Of a DNA stretch of 64,000 nucleotides, positions 1-11,163 are shown one piece after another (position 1 is the first letter of the stretch; each line of letters opens with the position of its first letter). The notes under the pieces are model-generated. The model made no database searches, had not been told where the DNA came from, and saw only the letters and a list, made by a program, of their open reading frames with translations. Position numbers and translations under genes: made by a program. Source of the stretch: Adenanthera pavonina. Its lineage: Eukaryota; Streptophyta; Magnoliopsida; Fabales; Fabaceae. The stretch is taken from positions 24,774,001 through 24,838,000 of the forward strand of contig JAIVEN010000002.1 of the NCBI GenBank assembly GCA_026686845.1. The letters run 5' to 3'.

Positions 1-457
1 AGAAACATCCATTCTATTCACGGTCTTTCTTTTTTTTTTTTTCCGGTCCGCAAACAAAATTAGATAATATCACTATGAAACAAAAGAGATATAGGAGCTC
101 AAAGAAAGCATAACACCAATGTAAAACATAAAACCCACAAGAGGAAAATTAAATGAGAAGAAGAAAATTGAATGAGTACAGATCCAACAGCATTACAAAA
201 TACAAGAATAAACTAAACAAATCCATTAAAAATCACAAATATATATATACATGCACCGGGTCATAAAAGTGGTCGAAGGGCAACTTTGGAACCCGATCAG
301 TCAGCCCATTGTCCAGACTGGGTTTTCGTCCTAGATTACCTTGTGTTGGACCGGATTTGGGTTTTTTTTTCCCACCTAATTGTTAGTTTGTTACTTACTT
401 GGTGTTGAAATGTTGTATAAAAATATTTCAAAATTATATAGACATTGGGTATAGTTA

Positions 458-828
458 GGGTATGTTTGGATTGGATTATATATAAGTGATTATGAGGATA
501 AGTGATTATTTATAAGTGATTATGAGAATAAGTGATTATGTCAAAAGTGATTTGTGTTTGGATATTTTTACCTTATAAGTGATTTTGAGAAAGAAATGTG
601 TTTGGATATTGAGGTTTAAGTGATTATTGGGTGGATAATGAGAAGAAAAAATGAAATAAGTGATTATGGGAGGATAAGTGATTATCATAAGCTGAAAAAA
701 TTAGCTTCTTCCATAAGCACTTATTTGAGACATAAGTGCTTATTAAAAAGTTGTTTCTGTTTGGCAACTCCACCAGATAAGCACTTATGGGGTTCATAAG
801 TGCTTAAATTTTGTATCCAAACAGGCTA
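458..828. mobile_element. Tourist-like (PIF/Harbinger) MITE, 371 bp
   Basis: The element starts GGGTATGTTTGGAT and ends ATCCAAACAGGC(TA), an imperfect terminal inverted repeat, with TTA on both sides (455-457 and 829-831). Units 3 (about 31416) and 4 (about 53625) have the uninterrupted sequence at this point, so the insertion is specific to unit 1. The interior is made of short inverted and direct copies of AAGTGATTAT and AAGTGCTTAT. It has no coding capacity. Confidence 0.75.
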
Positions 829-1707
829 TTAAACAAATTCACTAATAATCTTTATATCTTTCTAATCAATTTTTTCCCTTACCTTTTTCATTAATTCTCT
901 AATTAATTTGATAAAGTAATGTAGGCCACTATACTGAATAAATAAAAAATTAGATATCACTGTATCACTGTAATTATGTTTAAATATAGATCAAGTTAAC
1001 CTTCTATTTATAAAATTCCAAAAAACAATTAAATTACTTGTAATCGATTCAATTAGAGCTTGAATTACACAGGAAACACTTAATCTTTTCTGCTAATCAA
1101 CTTGAATTAATAAAGGTTAATTTAATTTTTTATTAAATATTTTGAAAGGAAAATAAATATGACTTGTAAAATAAATATAAAAAAAATAAAGCTTAAGATA
1201 ATAACTAATCTTGTGATGGAAACGGTATTGAAATATCCTTCTACGTCTTCCCAATAATAAAATTGGAAATTAGAAGAAAATATGTGAAGAAGAAAAGACT
1301 TGGAACATTTTACGAAACACAAAGCCAACCAAATTCCTACATAACACAAAAACAGTTGAAACACTATTTGTCTACAATAACACATAACAAATACAACAAA
1401 GAGAGGCAAAATAAAATAGTTTGGTGCATTTGTGAAATATCAACATAAGCTAGGAATCAATACTTTCCAACAAATTGAACAATATATATATATAAATGCA
1501 TATTTCATTTCCTATTTGGCATAGGGATTGATTATCTTATCTAATTAAAACAAAAAAATGCAATAAACCTACCGATCAAATCACTATAACATATATTCTT
1601 TATTTGCAATGCCCGAAGCTTCAAACATTTTCCATACTTCGAATTCACCACAATTACCAAAGTAACAATTTTTTGGGAATCATTGAATAGGTAGCACCAC
1701 TGCTTAT
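829..1707. other. AT-rich stretch, no supported gene
   Basis: This stretch recurs in units 3 (34025-34800) and 4 (53640-54480). A minus-strand open frame of about 95 codons at 1122-1409 is partly kept in unit 3 and shifted in unit 4. It may be the degenerate 3' part of the minus-strand gene described at 1708-3136, but I see no motif supporting that. Confidence 0.4.
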
Positions 1708-3136
1708 TCATTTAGATTCACTCATATCAAACATAACTTCAAGTACAAAGCAGATTGATACTTCAAGCACATCCAATTTGGAAAGAGCTTCTTGTATATT
1801 TTGTGAGAGAACAGCATTAGATAAACAATAGCAATTTTGCACCACAGTACAATGTGCTTGTCCCTTATCGAAAAGCCGCAGCGTGCATAATTCACAAGGT
1901 AAGCCCAACTCCAATATATGAATTATTTTTTCATAATACACATAGGATATAAAACATTGTAACGTAAGAGTTCAATATTCAGAATGACTATGAATAAAAT
2001 ATCCTATAGCAATACTCTGGGTACTAAAACAAAAAAATCCTATAGCAATTATATACGCATGATAAACTGTCAAACTATATCATGTACCAAAATTAATTTG
2101 AAACTCGGTAAGGAACAAGATGACCAGTGCAGATTAATGAATATAACTTGTAAAATAAATATAAGAAAATAAAGCTTAACATTAGAAAGGACATATATTA
2201 TATAATAATGGTGGGCCCACCTAATTCTTAAATAGTACTTCAGAGCATCAAGTATGTAGATGATTTGCTTGTATAATCTAGACGACAAAGCAGCAGATTT
2301 TGTCCAATAGTACTCTGAATAGTTATAGGTTTAAAGAGGGCACAATTCAAACATGCCCAACCACTTAAAAGTGCATGGATGATGCAACACATCACTTTAG
2401 TAAGGAGATACAGTGGAGACGGAACTGAATAGAATTCGTTAACATAAGGCACAGAGTCATAGGGGTAGATTTCATTTACCCATTGGAGAAAACCAACTCA
2501 AATTGATAATTAGATGCACTTTTAATTGCTTCAACTAACACAATGGCAATTTCAGTCTTTTGAGTACTGGCCGTGAATAGATCATACTCTATTGAAATTA
2601 TTGCTGCAAAAAAAAATGATCCATAGGGGTAGATTTCATTTACTCATTGGAGAAAACCAACTCAAATTGATAATTAGATGCACTTTTAATTGCTTCAACT
2701 AATACAATGGCAATTTTAGTCTTTTGAGTACTGGCCGTGAATAGATCATACTCTATTGAAATTATTGCTGCAAAAAAAAATGATCCATAGGGGTAGATTT
2801 CATTTACCCATTGGAGAAAACCAACTCAAATTGATAATTAGATGCACTTTTAATTGCTTCAACTAATACAATGGCAATTTTAGTCTTTTGAGTACTGGCC
2901 GTGAATAGATCATACTCTATTGAAATTATTGCTGCAAAAAAAAATGATCACTTAATTCGTTAGACACATATTCTCACCAGCTGCAACGTTTGAGACAGAC
3001 ATGGGCACAGGATTGTCAGCTTCATCAGAACGATTAATAGTCAATAAGAAGTCAAGAACGTACCCCTTATTAATTACAACCCCATTCCCCTGCTTCCTTA
3101 TTATAAAAATAATTCCCCCTAAGCCATTGAATATTT
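1708..3136 (-). pseudogene. Decayed minus-strand gene with exon-like segments (copy 1)
   Basis: Several minus-strand segments look like exons of one gene running away from A1. Segment a (about 3136 to 2978) is open for about 50 codons and ends at a donor-like GTGAGA. A poly-T/GCAG acceptor follows 46 bases later. Segment b (2931 to 2808) continues in the same phase and ends at GTAAAT. Further open stretches lie at 2470-2240 and 1941-1708, the last ending in a stop after MSESK. The same segments occur in units 3 and 4, with different lesions. I do not recognise the protein. The 46-base intron is shorter than is usual in plants, and in unit 4 the acceptor GCAG is changed, so this is probably a dead gene or captured gene fragment. 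Its 5' end would lie within about 300 bases of the A1 promoter, giving a divergent pair. The exon reading is inference. Confidence 0.35.
2458..2949. repeat. Three tandem copies of a 164-bp block
   Basis: Near-identical copies start at 2458, 2622 and 2786. Units 3 (about 35490) and 4 (about 55959) have a single copy, so the expansion is recent and private to unit 1. Each copy contains exon-like segment b of the minus-strand gene together with its poly-T/GCAG acceptor. Confidence 0.9.
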
Positions 3137-3395
3137 AAGCTGTGCTGTCTTCTTCACTAGGCTGCAGGAAAGGACGGGTAGAATTGACTAAACAAGAAGG
3201 ATCAGAAACAATTTAACGTAGACACTCAATCCAATTAGCACAGATGGAATTCATTCACCGCCAACAAACATTGAATGCTTCAAACGGAACAGAAATTTAC
3301 AAACAGAAATTAACAGGCCATATGATTGACGTTGGCACGGAAAAGTTAAACTCACCTAAAAAGCTCACACAAAAAGCTCACAAAATCAGTGACAG

Positions 3396-3403
3396 TATAA
3401 ATA
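3396..3403 (+). promoter_or_regulatory. TATA box of A1
   Basis: TATAAATA lies 68 bases before the A1 ATG, as in A2 and A3, followed by the conserved block CACAAATCCATCCTTTTAAT. The spacing predicts a 5' leader of about 35-40 bases. Confidence 0.7.
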
Positions 3404-3463
3404 GGTATAAATTCCCTCATTTACATGCACACAAATCCATCCTTTTAATCTTATACATCACCT

Positions 3464-3951
3464 ATGGACTATGAAAGGCTTTCTTTACTTCCCCAAGAAT
3501 TGATTGAGTTGAAAGATGCTATTTGCCATGAAAATAAAAAACTTCGAAATTACACAATGAGTCGGAGGACTATATCTCCCGAGAAGAGAAAAGGGCGAAT
3601 TGATGAAGTCTCCCTAACATAGGAGACTTGACGGATAAGATGGATAAGAAGCTAACAGAACTGGAAGATCTGATTAAGGGTGGTAAGGAGGAAGGAGGTA
3701 AGAAGGAGGAAGAGGGAGGGAGTAAGAAGGAGAAAGAGGGAGGGAGTGACTCAGAGGAAGAGAGTGAGGATTCAGAGGAGAGTGATCATGATGATGATTC
3801 AGAGGAAGAGGAAGAGGAAGAGGAAGGGGTGAAGCATAAGGGGGTGATGCAGAGGAGGAGGAGGAAGGAGGTGATGCAGGGGAGGAGGAAAGGGATGACG
3901 ACGACGAGGAAGGAAGGGACTAGAACGGATCTATATATATATAATATATAA
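3464..3951 (+). pseudogene. A1: acidic-tailed coiled-coil gene, frameshifted
   Basis: The ATG at 3464 sits where the A3 ATG does. The frame encodes 52 residues and then hits TAG at 3620-3622, because one base is missing in the CTCCC(A)TAACATAG run compared with A3. The rest of the protein continues in another frame from 3628 (TDKMDKKLTELEDLIKGG and then a Glu/Asp/Ser/Gly tail). That tail also ends in a different frame from A3, closing with a basic TTTRKEG-type end and a stop at 3951 instead of the acidic DDDDEEGRD end. Promoter and leader are intact. It could still give a 52-residue N-terminal peptide, or the tail from an internal ATG at 3628, but most likely it is a recent pseudogene. No known function; the family is described under A3. 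Confidence 0.7.
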
Positions 3952-6243
3952 TAAATAAATAAATAAGATATAAATTGGTGATAATGAATAGTGATTTAGT
4001 TAATAGGTTAAGATTTTACTATGTAATAGTTATATGATGGTTATATGCATATTTACTAGTATCTATATGAAATATAATATAATGTTATCTACTTAATAAT
4101 TATATGTAATGGTATCTATTACATAATTTTTTATTTATATGAGTTTTTTATTTTTTTTTAGGCGTATTAGTTTCTTTTATTATTGAACCAGAATGATAAA
4201 AAAATGTCTTACAGTAGTTTAGAACAAATTTGATAAAATTATACAAAGTTTTCTCTTATTTTTAAAGAACATGGGACCTAGGTCCGAGAATCAATTATTA
4301 ACTATCGACCTAATTATATATCTGTACAATTTGCATTAAAAAGAAAGAAAAAGGTTCTCTGTACAATGCACCAAAAACTAAAAAAGTATCTACTTATTCA
4401 AAGCAAAAAAAAGAGTATATCTGTACAAAAGAATTCTAATTTTTAAATATATAAAAATTTCTTATAAATTGGTTGACACTTTAGTTAAATTTTCTACCCA
4501 AATAAACTTTAGTCAATTTTTCAAAATTTGGATTTTTTTTCATCAAAAATTTTTATTTAAAATATTTTTAATTCTAGAAAATGTTTTTAAGTCCGTAAAG
4601 AGTATTTTAATAGAAGAATTGTAATTATATTAAAGTATCTGATAATTTCTTAACAAAAATTCTTTCAATTTACTTGAATTTTTAATTTTAAGAACATAAG
4701 AAACAGTTAGTCATTAATGCCTGTGAATGTTCCCTCTTGTCTACAAGACCAGCAAGTTGTTGATGAGAAGCTCATTGTATTTGAGGGGGATGCTCTGCAT
4801 TTCTCTTTGATTAGGTTGATTATCATCATTGAGAAAATTGTGAGAAATTGCGGACACCAATTTTGAATATATTATATTTTCAACACAAGGGCATTTTTGT
4901 AAAAAAAATTATACAATACAATATTTATTCAAGGTTATACCAAACGCAATATATCGTATTAAATTTTTAATGAACTTTATTCTATCAGGTCTTAACTCAT
5001 ACAATTAACCAAATAGGCTCTTAGTAATAAGCTAAACTATCTGATAACTTTATGTTAAGAACAATCAATCACCTTTTTTATTACTGAAGATAAGTTAACA
5101 ACATTTAAATATTAAAATTAACATGGTAGGATTGTAATTTTATTTTAAAATTTCTAGATTTGTTTGATAAAGATAACTAAATTTAAATGTTAATATTAAC
5201 ATCCTAGATATTTTTATTCTAATTTTTTTTAAACTAACACTTCAGATTTTATTAGGGGGATCTATAGGCATATAGGAAACTAAAAATATTGAAACAAAAA
5301 CTGTAAAATTAAATTAATGCATGTGAGTGTTTCCTTCATATGCAAGGCGATTTGCGTGACAGCATTGTACATTGAATTTAGATAAGTATTTGGGTTGAGT
5401 CACCTTGTATAATTCGGCCAAATATAGAGTGAGTAAAATCCAATTAGTACCCAAAATTCAACTGAATTAAATTAAATTTCATCGATTGTGTTTGATTTGG
5501 TAATTAATTTTTTGCTATTTTGACATATTCAGTTCAATTTTTTCTTTAGAGTATTAAGATATCCCTATGGAATGGATCAAGGTACAATAATTTGGGGCTG
5601 GTCCCTCAAGAAAAATTGAAAGGAAATATTATATTATGTTAAATGGTTAGATCATGATTAAATTGAAATCTAACCTATTATAATTTAAAAAAATAAAAGT
5701 GAGAAAATGGTTATGTAATTATAGTACAAAAAAATGGATAATACAATTAAAAGCAAATATGTTATTCGAAATTTTAACCAACAATAATAAAACTAAAAAA
5801 ATTAAATAAATAAAATAAAAATATAATTTAGAAAAGAAAATAAATTTCGCACCATACGTTTTGTATATACAAATGCATTATTGTATAATCCATAAAATTG
5901 TGATTTGGTGGGGGTGATGGGAAGCATGGAAGAAGTCAAAGCTGCTGCCTCGGAATTGCGCAATATTGAAAAGGAGTGACAAATGGGTTTTCAACTTTAA
6001 TTATGAAGAACTGGAAAGGTACAATGAATATATGTATTTTAAAAAAGATTTTTTTTATTTATCATTTTTTTGGGTAAGATTTTCATCCTCCACTTTTAAA
6101 TATAAATACAGTGACTCTTTGATAATGAAACATTTCAATTGTTTTAAACAGAACAGAAATTTGCAGACAAAATAAAATATGAATCGAAATTAATAGGTGG
6201 TATGATTGATGTTAACTCGGAATAGCTATGCTAAAAAAAAATA
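3952..6243. other. A-to-B intergenic region
   Basis: AT-rich DNA shared with units 2, 3 and 4. It starts with an AATAAATAAATAAATA run just after A1, which could serve as polyadenylation signal. The last 300 bases hold the B1 upstream region, including an AACAGAAATTT / ATATGATTGATGTTAAC block related to the one upstream of the A genes. No gene seen. Confidence 0.6.
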
Positions 6244-6481
6244 CTCCCTCTAATTTTTAATATAAGATCTTTTTAATTAAATCTTGCGGATTAAAAATTA
6301 TAATTAAAACTAATTAACTACCTCAATTTCTCAAAAATTTTTAACATTTTTTTCAAAATTATCCTTATTTAATCTTTTTCTCTTTCTCTTTAGATACATT
6401 AAATAGGGATTTTTTTAAAAATATATAATAAATACTATCTCATATATTATAAATGATCTTATATTTATGATCAAGATAAAA
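6244..6481. mobile_element. Stowaway-like (Tc1/mariner) MITE, 238 bp, in the B1 promoter
   Basis: The left end CTCCCTCTAATTTTTAATAT and the right end form an imperfect inverted repeat sharing ATATAAGATC, and both sides carry TA (6242-6243 and 6482-6483). The B2 and B3 upstream regions lack it: there the sequence runs directly from the AATAGCTA(T/C)GCT block into the ACTGACTC-type block. It lies about 150 bases upstream of the B1 TATA box. A long (TA)n tract follows at about 6485-6513. Confidence 0.65.
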
Positions 6482-6630
6482 TATCATATATATATATATA
6501 TATACATATATATAGGATTGGAACTGAGTAACTGGCTCACATGAAATAACAAAGACACACAAAATGTATGTTACACACAAAAAGCTATCTCTCTTTCCCT
6601 TACCTTCACACGAATTATGTTAATTGTTAC

Positions 6631-6638
6631 TATAAATA
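6631..6638 (+). promoter_or_regulatory. TATA box of B1
   Basis: TATAAATA lies 65 bases before the B1 ATG, within TTACTATAAATAGTATAAAT, which is conserved in all B copies. The leader block CACAAATCCAT...CTTT...ACCT before the ATG is shared with the A genes. Confidence 0.7.
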
Positions 6639-6695
6639 GTATAAATTATTTATTACTAGTGCACAAATCCATTTTTCTTTACTAAGACATTACCT

Positions 6696-6926
6696 ATGAA
6701 TAAAAAAGACAGAAAGAGACTTTCTTCAATCTCTAAGAAATTGACAAAGTTGAAGGATGAGATTCGCCAAGAAAATGACAAGATTCAAGCATCTTCTTCT
6801 CTTGAAGAAAAGGAAGTTTGTATTCATAAAATGCTCAAGAAAATAGAAAAGTTTACAAGAAGGATAGATAAGCAGCCTAGAAAGTTAGATGATATAATTA
6901 AGCAAGTTACAAAGAAAATAATTTAG
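6696..6926 (+). CDS. B1: small basic coiled-coil protein, 76 aa, unknown function
   Basis: This is an intact single-exon frame from the ATG that follows the conserved leader, ending TAA at 6924-6926. The protein is highly charged and Lys/Glu-rich, has no signal peptide or membrane segment, and reads as two helical stretches. The first (about residues 8-28) contains KLTKLKDEIRQEN. A short polar linker with ASSSLEEKE follows. The second (about residues 42-73) contains TRRIDKQPRKLDDIIK. Both helices align with the core of the A proteins (ELTDLKDDICHEN and TDKMDKKLTELEDLIK), so A and B are paralogues. B1 lacks the acidic tail. Compared with B2 it differs by substitutions and in-frame length changes only, as expected if the frame is under selection. 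Function is unknown; the coiled-coil reading is inferred from composition. Confidence 0.6.
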   Translation: MNKKDRKRLSSISKKLTKLKDEIRQENDKIQASSSLEEKEVCIHKMLKKIEKFTRRIDKQPRKLDDIIKQVTKKII

Positions 6927-7519
6927 ATTCATTAGTAGGTTGATATATATATATATATTAAATAGCACTTGGCTTTATTTCTCTTATATATAAAATAATT
7001 GTGTCTTAACTAGAGATATATATATATATATATGGGGATGGAGATTCAAAATAGTGGTTTAAATAATAGGTTAAGATTCTATCTATATGGCATATGTAAT
7101 CACATTAATTATAATAAATTGGTATTTACATAAATTATTTATCTGTATATATTTTTTAATTACATTCACAAATTATAAAATATAAAGTCATCCTATATTA
7201 ATGATAAAAAAAAATGACAATCACAACTAAAAAATGATATGAAAAAAATTAAAAATAAAAGAAAACAACAGCAGGTGAAAAAATTATGTAGCCTTTATTG
7301 CCAATTTTAACTAATATTTGATTTTTTTTATTAACTTGTCCTAATGTATTTTTTAATAAAAGCATGATATGGAAAAAATTAAAAATAAAAGAAAACAACA
7401 GCAGGCAAAAAAATACAAATGAAAAATTTGTTTCGGCCAATAACAATATGTTGCTTACTTAAAATAAAAAATAATAATAAAAGGTGTTTCGGCCATGTTA
7501 AGAAAATGCCTTCACAACC
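6927..7519. repeat. B1 3' flank: (TA)n tracts and a two-copy ~130-bp repeat
   Basis: Two (TA)n tracts (about 6942-6958 and 7015-7034) flank a conserved stretch found after every B gene. From about 7236 a unit containing AAGAAAACAACAGCAGG occurs twice, about 130 bases apart. B2 has three copies. No gene seen. Short open frames here are low-complexity. Confidence 0.6.
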
Positions 7520-8000
7520 GAAGTATTAAAAATTAGATCGGCCATTAAACTAGTTGAAGTATCGGTTCAAAGTTCAATGGTTGGATCAGAATCAAATCGA
7601 TTATAAATAAATTAATATATCTTAAATAATATGAATAAAAAATATTCATTCATAATAATAAAATTAATATTCCAACTAAGATAAAAATAATAGTTTGATA
7701 TAATAATTAACCAACATTCATCATAAATATCATAGGTTTACAAATTTTATACTTCTTTTAAATTAACAAAAACCTAAAAAAAAGTAAAATGAAGAAAGTA
7801 AAAATTTATATTATCATGTAATAAAAATATAATATAAAAAAGAGAGGATAAGATATATGAATCACATCACTTATTATGATTTTGGTTGAGATTTGAATGC
7901 TTTAATATAAATAATTAAAAAAATTATCTCAAAATCTAAACTCATTTATAAAAATATATTATTATTTTTTAATCTACTAGATAACAAAATATAAAGATTT
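7520..8000. mobile_element. Half copy of the hAT-like element found intact at 59380
   Basis: The sequence from about 7520 (GTATTAAAAATTAGATCGGC onwards, then a GGTTCAA-rich block and AATAAATTAATATAT) matches the reverse complement of the right half of 59380-60028. The other end is not found, so the copy is truncated. Its right limit is approximate. Similarity of unit 1 to the other units stops where it begins. Confidence 0.5.
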
Positions 8001-9172
8001 AAAAAAAAAGTCTAAATATATTACTAAATGACTCCATAAAATAATTTCTATAATTTTAAATGTAACTAAATTTTTTATTAAATCATATTTCCTCTCTTTT
8101 TCCACGTATTCCCTTCCAAGCTTATCACATATAAGATGAACCTTTTCCTCATTTGCTGGAGAAGCAAATCGAATAGTATAATCACAAGTAACCTGGCAAA
8201 TCTAAGAAGCATATTTATGTGCATCAAAGCATGCAAATAAACAGCCCATGAACCAAGAGTAGCTATGTACTCTCACGACTACACGCTCGTTTACTTCATA
8301 TAAAAAGAGAACAAAGAACAAGATATCCATGGCCCAAGAACTACAATAAAGCTCTGACACCTGAGTTGTAGAAAGTATAGGGAAATCGCAGTTAATAACC
8401 GAAATAGCAAATTAATTATAATTTAAAACAAAAACATTTCCAAATAAGAATAAAAGACCAAAGGTCCTAAAATTAACAAAATTAAAAGGTTAGATTACAA
8501 AAGTAGCCTCATGTTCAATGACTTACATTATAAAAATGGGGAGTGAGTTACAAATTACAAGGGTAGAAGCTGTAGATTCAAAAATACAAGTTACAAATTC
8601 CTAAAACTTATAGTCAATTTAAAATTTAATTAAATTTTCAATCTTCCCTATTAAAAAGTTGAAAGTGAGTTACAATTACTAGTGAAAAATTTGTAAATTC
8701 AAGCATTCAAATTGCAAGTCTCTGAAACTCTTATTAGTTTAAAAAGTTATATTTAAATATTTAGTTAAAAGAGATATGAGTTACAAATATGAGTGAAAAA
8801 GTTGTAAATTCAGAAATTTAAATTACAAATTCCTAAAATATGCAATCAATTCAAAATGTTGAATTCAAATCTTTTTTCAGCAAAAGGCGGAGATTAAGCT
8901 TCAATTTATTCATAGATAAGTTACAAATTCAGGAAATCGCATTGCAAATTTGGGTAAGGGTAATTTAATAATTTACCGGTGAAATTTTAAATGACTTCAA
9001 GACGTTTGGTTTCTTGTTCTAACTCTTTAAATATTTTGATCATATAATTAAGTTGCTATGTTGGTTCTTAGCTGGGATTCCCAAGAAAGTAAGAGTTTGT
9101 TCACGCATCTTGTACTCTCAAATATTACTGCACCCACACAGTGATAGTTGAGTCACTCAAATGGACTCCACT
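8001..9172. repeat. Unique AT-rich DNA with a degenerate tandem repeat
   Basis: Between about 8530 and 8880 a block with GAGTTACAA...GTGAAAAA.TTGTAAATTCA...AAATTCCTAAAA occurs three times (starting near 8535, 8666 and 8778) in diverged form, with an echo to about 8960. The rest shows nothing recognisable. It is absent from the other units. Confidence 0.5.
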
Positions 9173-9207
9173 TCCTAAAGTAGCTGGCATTTCATATTGA
9201 ACTAGTG

Positions 9208-11163
9208 GGTTTTGATCATCACCTTTTGTTGACTGATTTTGAATTTCAAGATGTTAAAACACCTAAGGAATTTAGATTTGAGGCATATTGGTTGGATCAC
9301 TTTGATTATAAACGAGTAATTAAATAAGCCTGCAAGGTTGAAGAAATTGCTGATAGAAAGAAGATTGATGATTTGTTGATTCATTTGGAGAGATGTAAGG
9401 AGGTTTTGATAAAGTGGAATAAAAAAACATTTCCTAATTGCAGAAAGGAAATTGATCACTTAACAGAGCAACTCAAGGCAACTAGAGAAGGTATTTGGAA
9501 TGAACAAAAATTATTGGAAATTAATTCCATTGTTGAAATAATAGAGAAGCATTGGAGGAGAGAGGAAAAGCATTGAAGTCGGTGTTCAAGAATCAAATGG
9601 TTGAATTTTGGTGATAAAAATACCAAGTTTTTCCATTCAGTCACCATTATGAGAAGAAAACACAACAAAGTGCTTAGGTTAAGGAAGAATGATGGTGAAT
9701 GGTTAGAAAAGGAAGGTGATATTGCAGAAACCTTTGCAGATTACTATAATAATCTATTTAGAAGTTTTGGTAGGAGGCTAGTGGATGATGCGCTGCAGTA
9801 TATTGATGAATTAATATCTGATAAAGACAATTATCTGTTGACAAAGCCAATTGATGAGGAGAAAATTCTTGATACAGTTAAACAACTTGATGGTTTGAAG
9901 GCCCCTGGACCTGATGGTTATTCAGGTATATTTTTTCAGAAATCTTGGCAAACTATAGGCTGTGATGTGATAAAAACTATTGAAAGTTTTTTTTAGGAAG
10001 ATGGTGAAGTTGAGAAGTTAAATAAAAGTAATTTGGTCTTAATTCCTAAAGGTGATTGTGTTGAAACTGTGGGACAATATAAACCTATCAGTTTATGCAA
10101 TTTTAATTACAAAATTATTTCTAAGGTAATGATGAACAAAATGAGGGGTTTAATGAGTAAGATCATATCTCTTACTCAGAGAGCCTTTGTTCCAAATAGA
10201 GTTATCAATGACAATATTTTCATAGCACATGAAGTTTTCAATTATTTGAAGAGGAAGAAGGCAGGAAGGAAGTATGAATTTGTGTTGAAAATGGATATGA
10301 GCAAAGCCTATGATAGGCTTGAATGGGATTTTATTGAGAAAGTATTATTGAGGTTTGGCTTTTGTCAGTCTTGGATAAAAAAAATTATGGCTTATGTGAA
10401 GTCTATCATATTTGATTTGTAGCTTTCTAGAAGAAGAGTTGCAGCTGTTAAACCTGGCAGAGGAATAAGGCAAGAGGATCCTTTATTGCCTTACCTGATT
10501 ATTATGGCAGCTGAAGTTCTCTCAAAAATTATTGAAGCTCACATTCAAAAGGGTGACCTGAAAGGTGTTAAGGTTGCTAGAGGTGCTCCTATACTCCCTC
10601 ATTCTTTTTTTACTGATGATGTTCTATTGTTTATGAAGGCTTGTGAGAAGGATTGTGTCATTTTGAGAAATGTCTTGGGTTTGTATTGTGTTGCTTCTAG
10701 ACAAGACGTTAACCTAGATAAATCCTGTTTATTTTTTTCAAGTAACACGCCTGATGATGTTAAAGAAAGAGTCAATGCTATTTTCGGCATTAAAGATACA
10801 AATGACCTTGGTGTGTATCTAGGAATGTCTACTTTATGAGGAAAAATCTAAGACTCGAGCACTTGCATATATTAAAGATAGGCTATGTTCTTAAGTACAA
10901 GGGTAGAAGCACAACTTTTATCACAAGCTGGGAAAGAAGTTTTGCTAAAAGCTGTTTCAGGTGCGGTTCCTTCATATCCTATGGCCTGTTTTAAATTTCC
11001 AAAGAAAGTTTGTGATGATTTTAGTTCTGTTTGTGCTAAGTTTTGGTGGGGTAAGAGTGATGATAAAAGCATACATTGGAGGGATTGGAATTCTTTAACT
11101 TCTTGTAAAAAGGAAGGGGATTTGGGCTTTAGGGAATTTTGTAGTTTTAACTTGGCCTTTTAG
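9208..11163 (+). pseudogene. LINE ORF2: endonuclease tail and reverse transcriptase
   Basis: The first residues (GFDHHLLLTDFEFQ) fit the SDH motif region at the end of an L1 endonuclease domain. Reverse transcriptase motifs follow in one frame: LKAPGPDG (about 9895), LIPKGD and YKPISLCN (about 10040-10100), DMSKAYDRLEW (about 10293), and the catalytic FTDDVLLF (about 10610), where FADD or YADD is usual. The thumb-region sequence AGKEVLLKAVSGAVPSYPMA lies near 10930. In-frame stops at 9574, 9994 and 10420 sit at positions where CAG or CGA codons would restore the frame, as expected of C-to-T decay. A frame disturbance near 10840 and another near 11160 finish the disruption. No intact polymerase can be made. 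Confidence 0.85.

Larger units (their letters stand above)
1..7519 (+). repeat. Segmental duplication unit 1 (A1 + B1 modules)
   Basis: The left edge matches positions 30970 and 53181 almost base for base, and the similarity continues through the A and B genes. Relative to units 3 and 4 this copy carries a private Tourist-like element (458-828), a private triplication (2458-2949) and a private Stowaway-like element (6244-6481). It lacks about 0.7 kb that unit 4 has at about 55015-55725. Similarity to the other units stops near 7519, where a hAT-like remnant begins. The unit may extend left of the window. Confidence 0.85.

Noticed and set aside
1122..1409. Minus-strand hydrophobic frame, also at 34238-34543 and 54016-54255
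   Set aside because: It recurs only because the DNA is duplicated; frame and length differ between copies, and no start context or motif supports it. It could at most be a tail of the decayed minus-strand gene.
3244..3474. Plus-strand frame of 76 codons upstream of A1 (similar frame at 56420-56602)
   Set aside because: It covers the TATA box and leader of the A gene and diverges in length between copies; better explained as promoter sequence.
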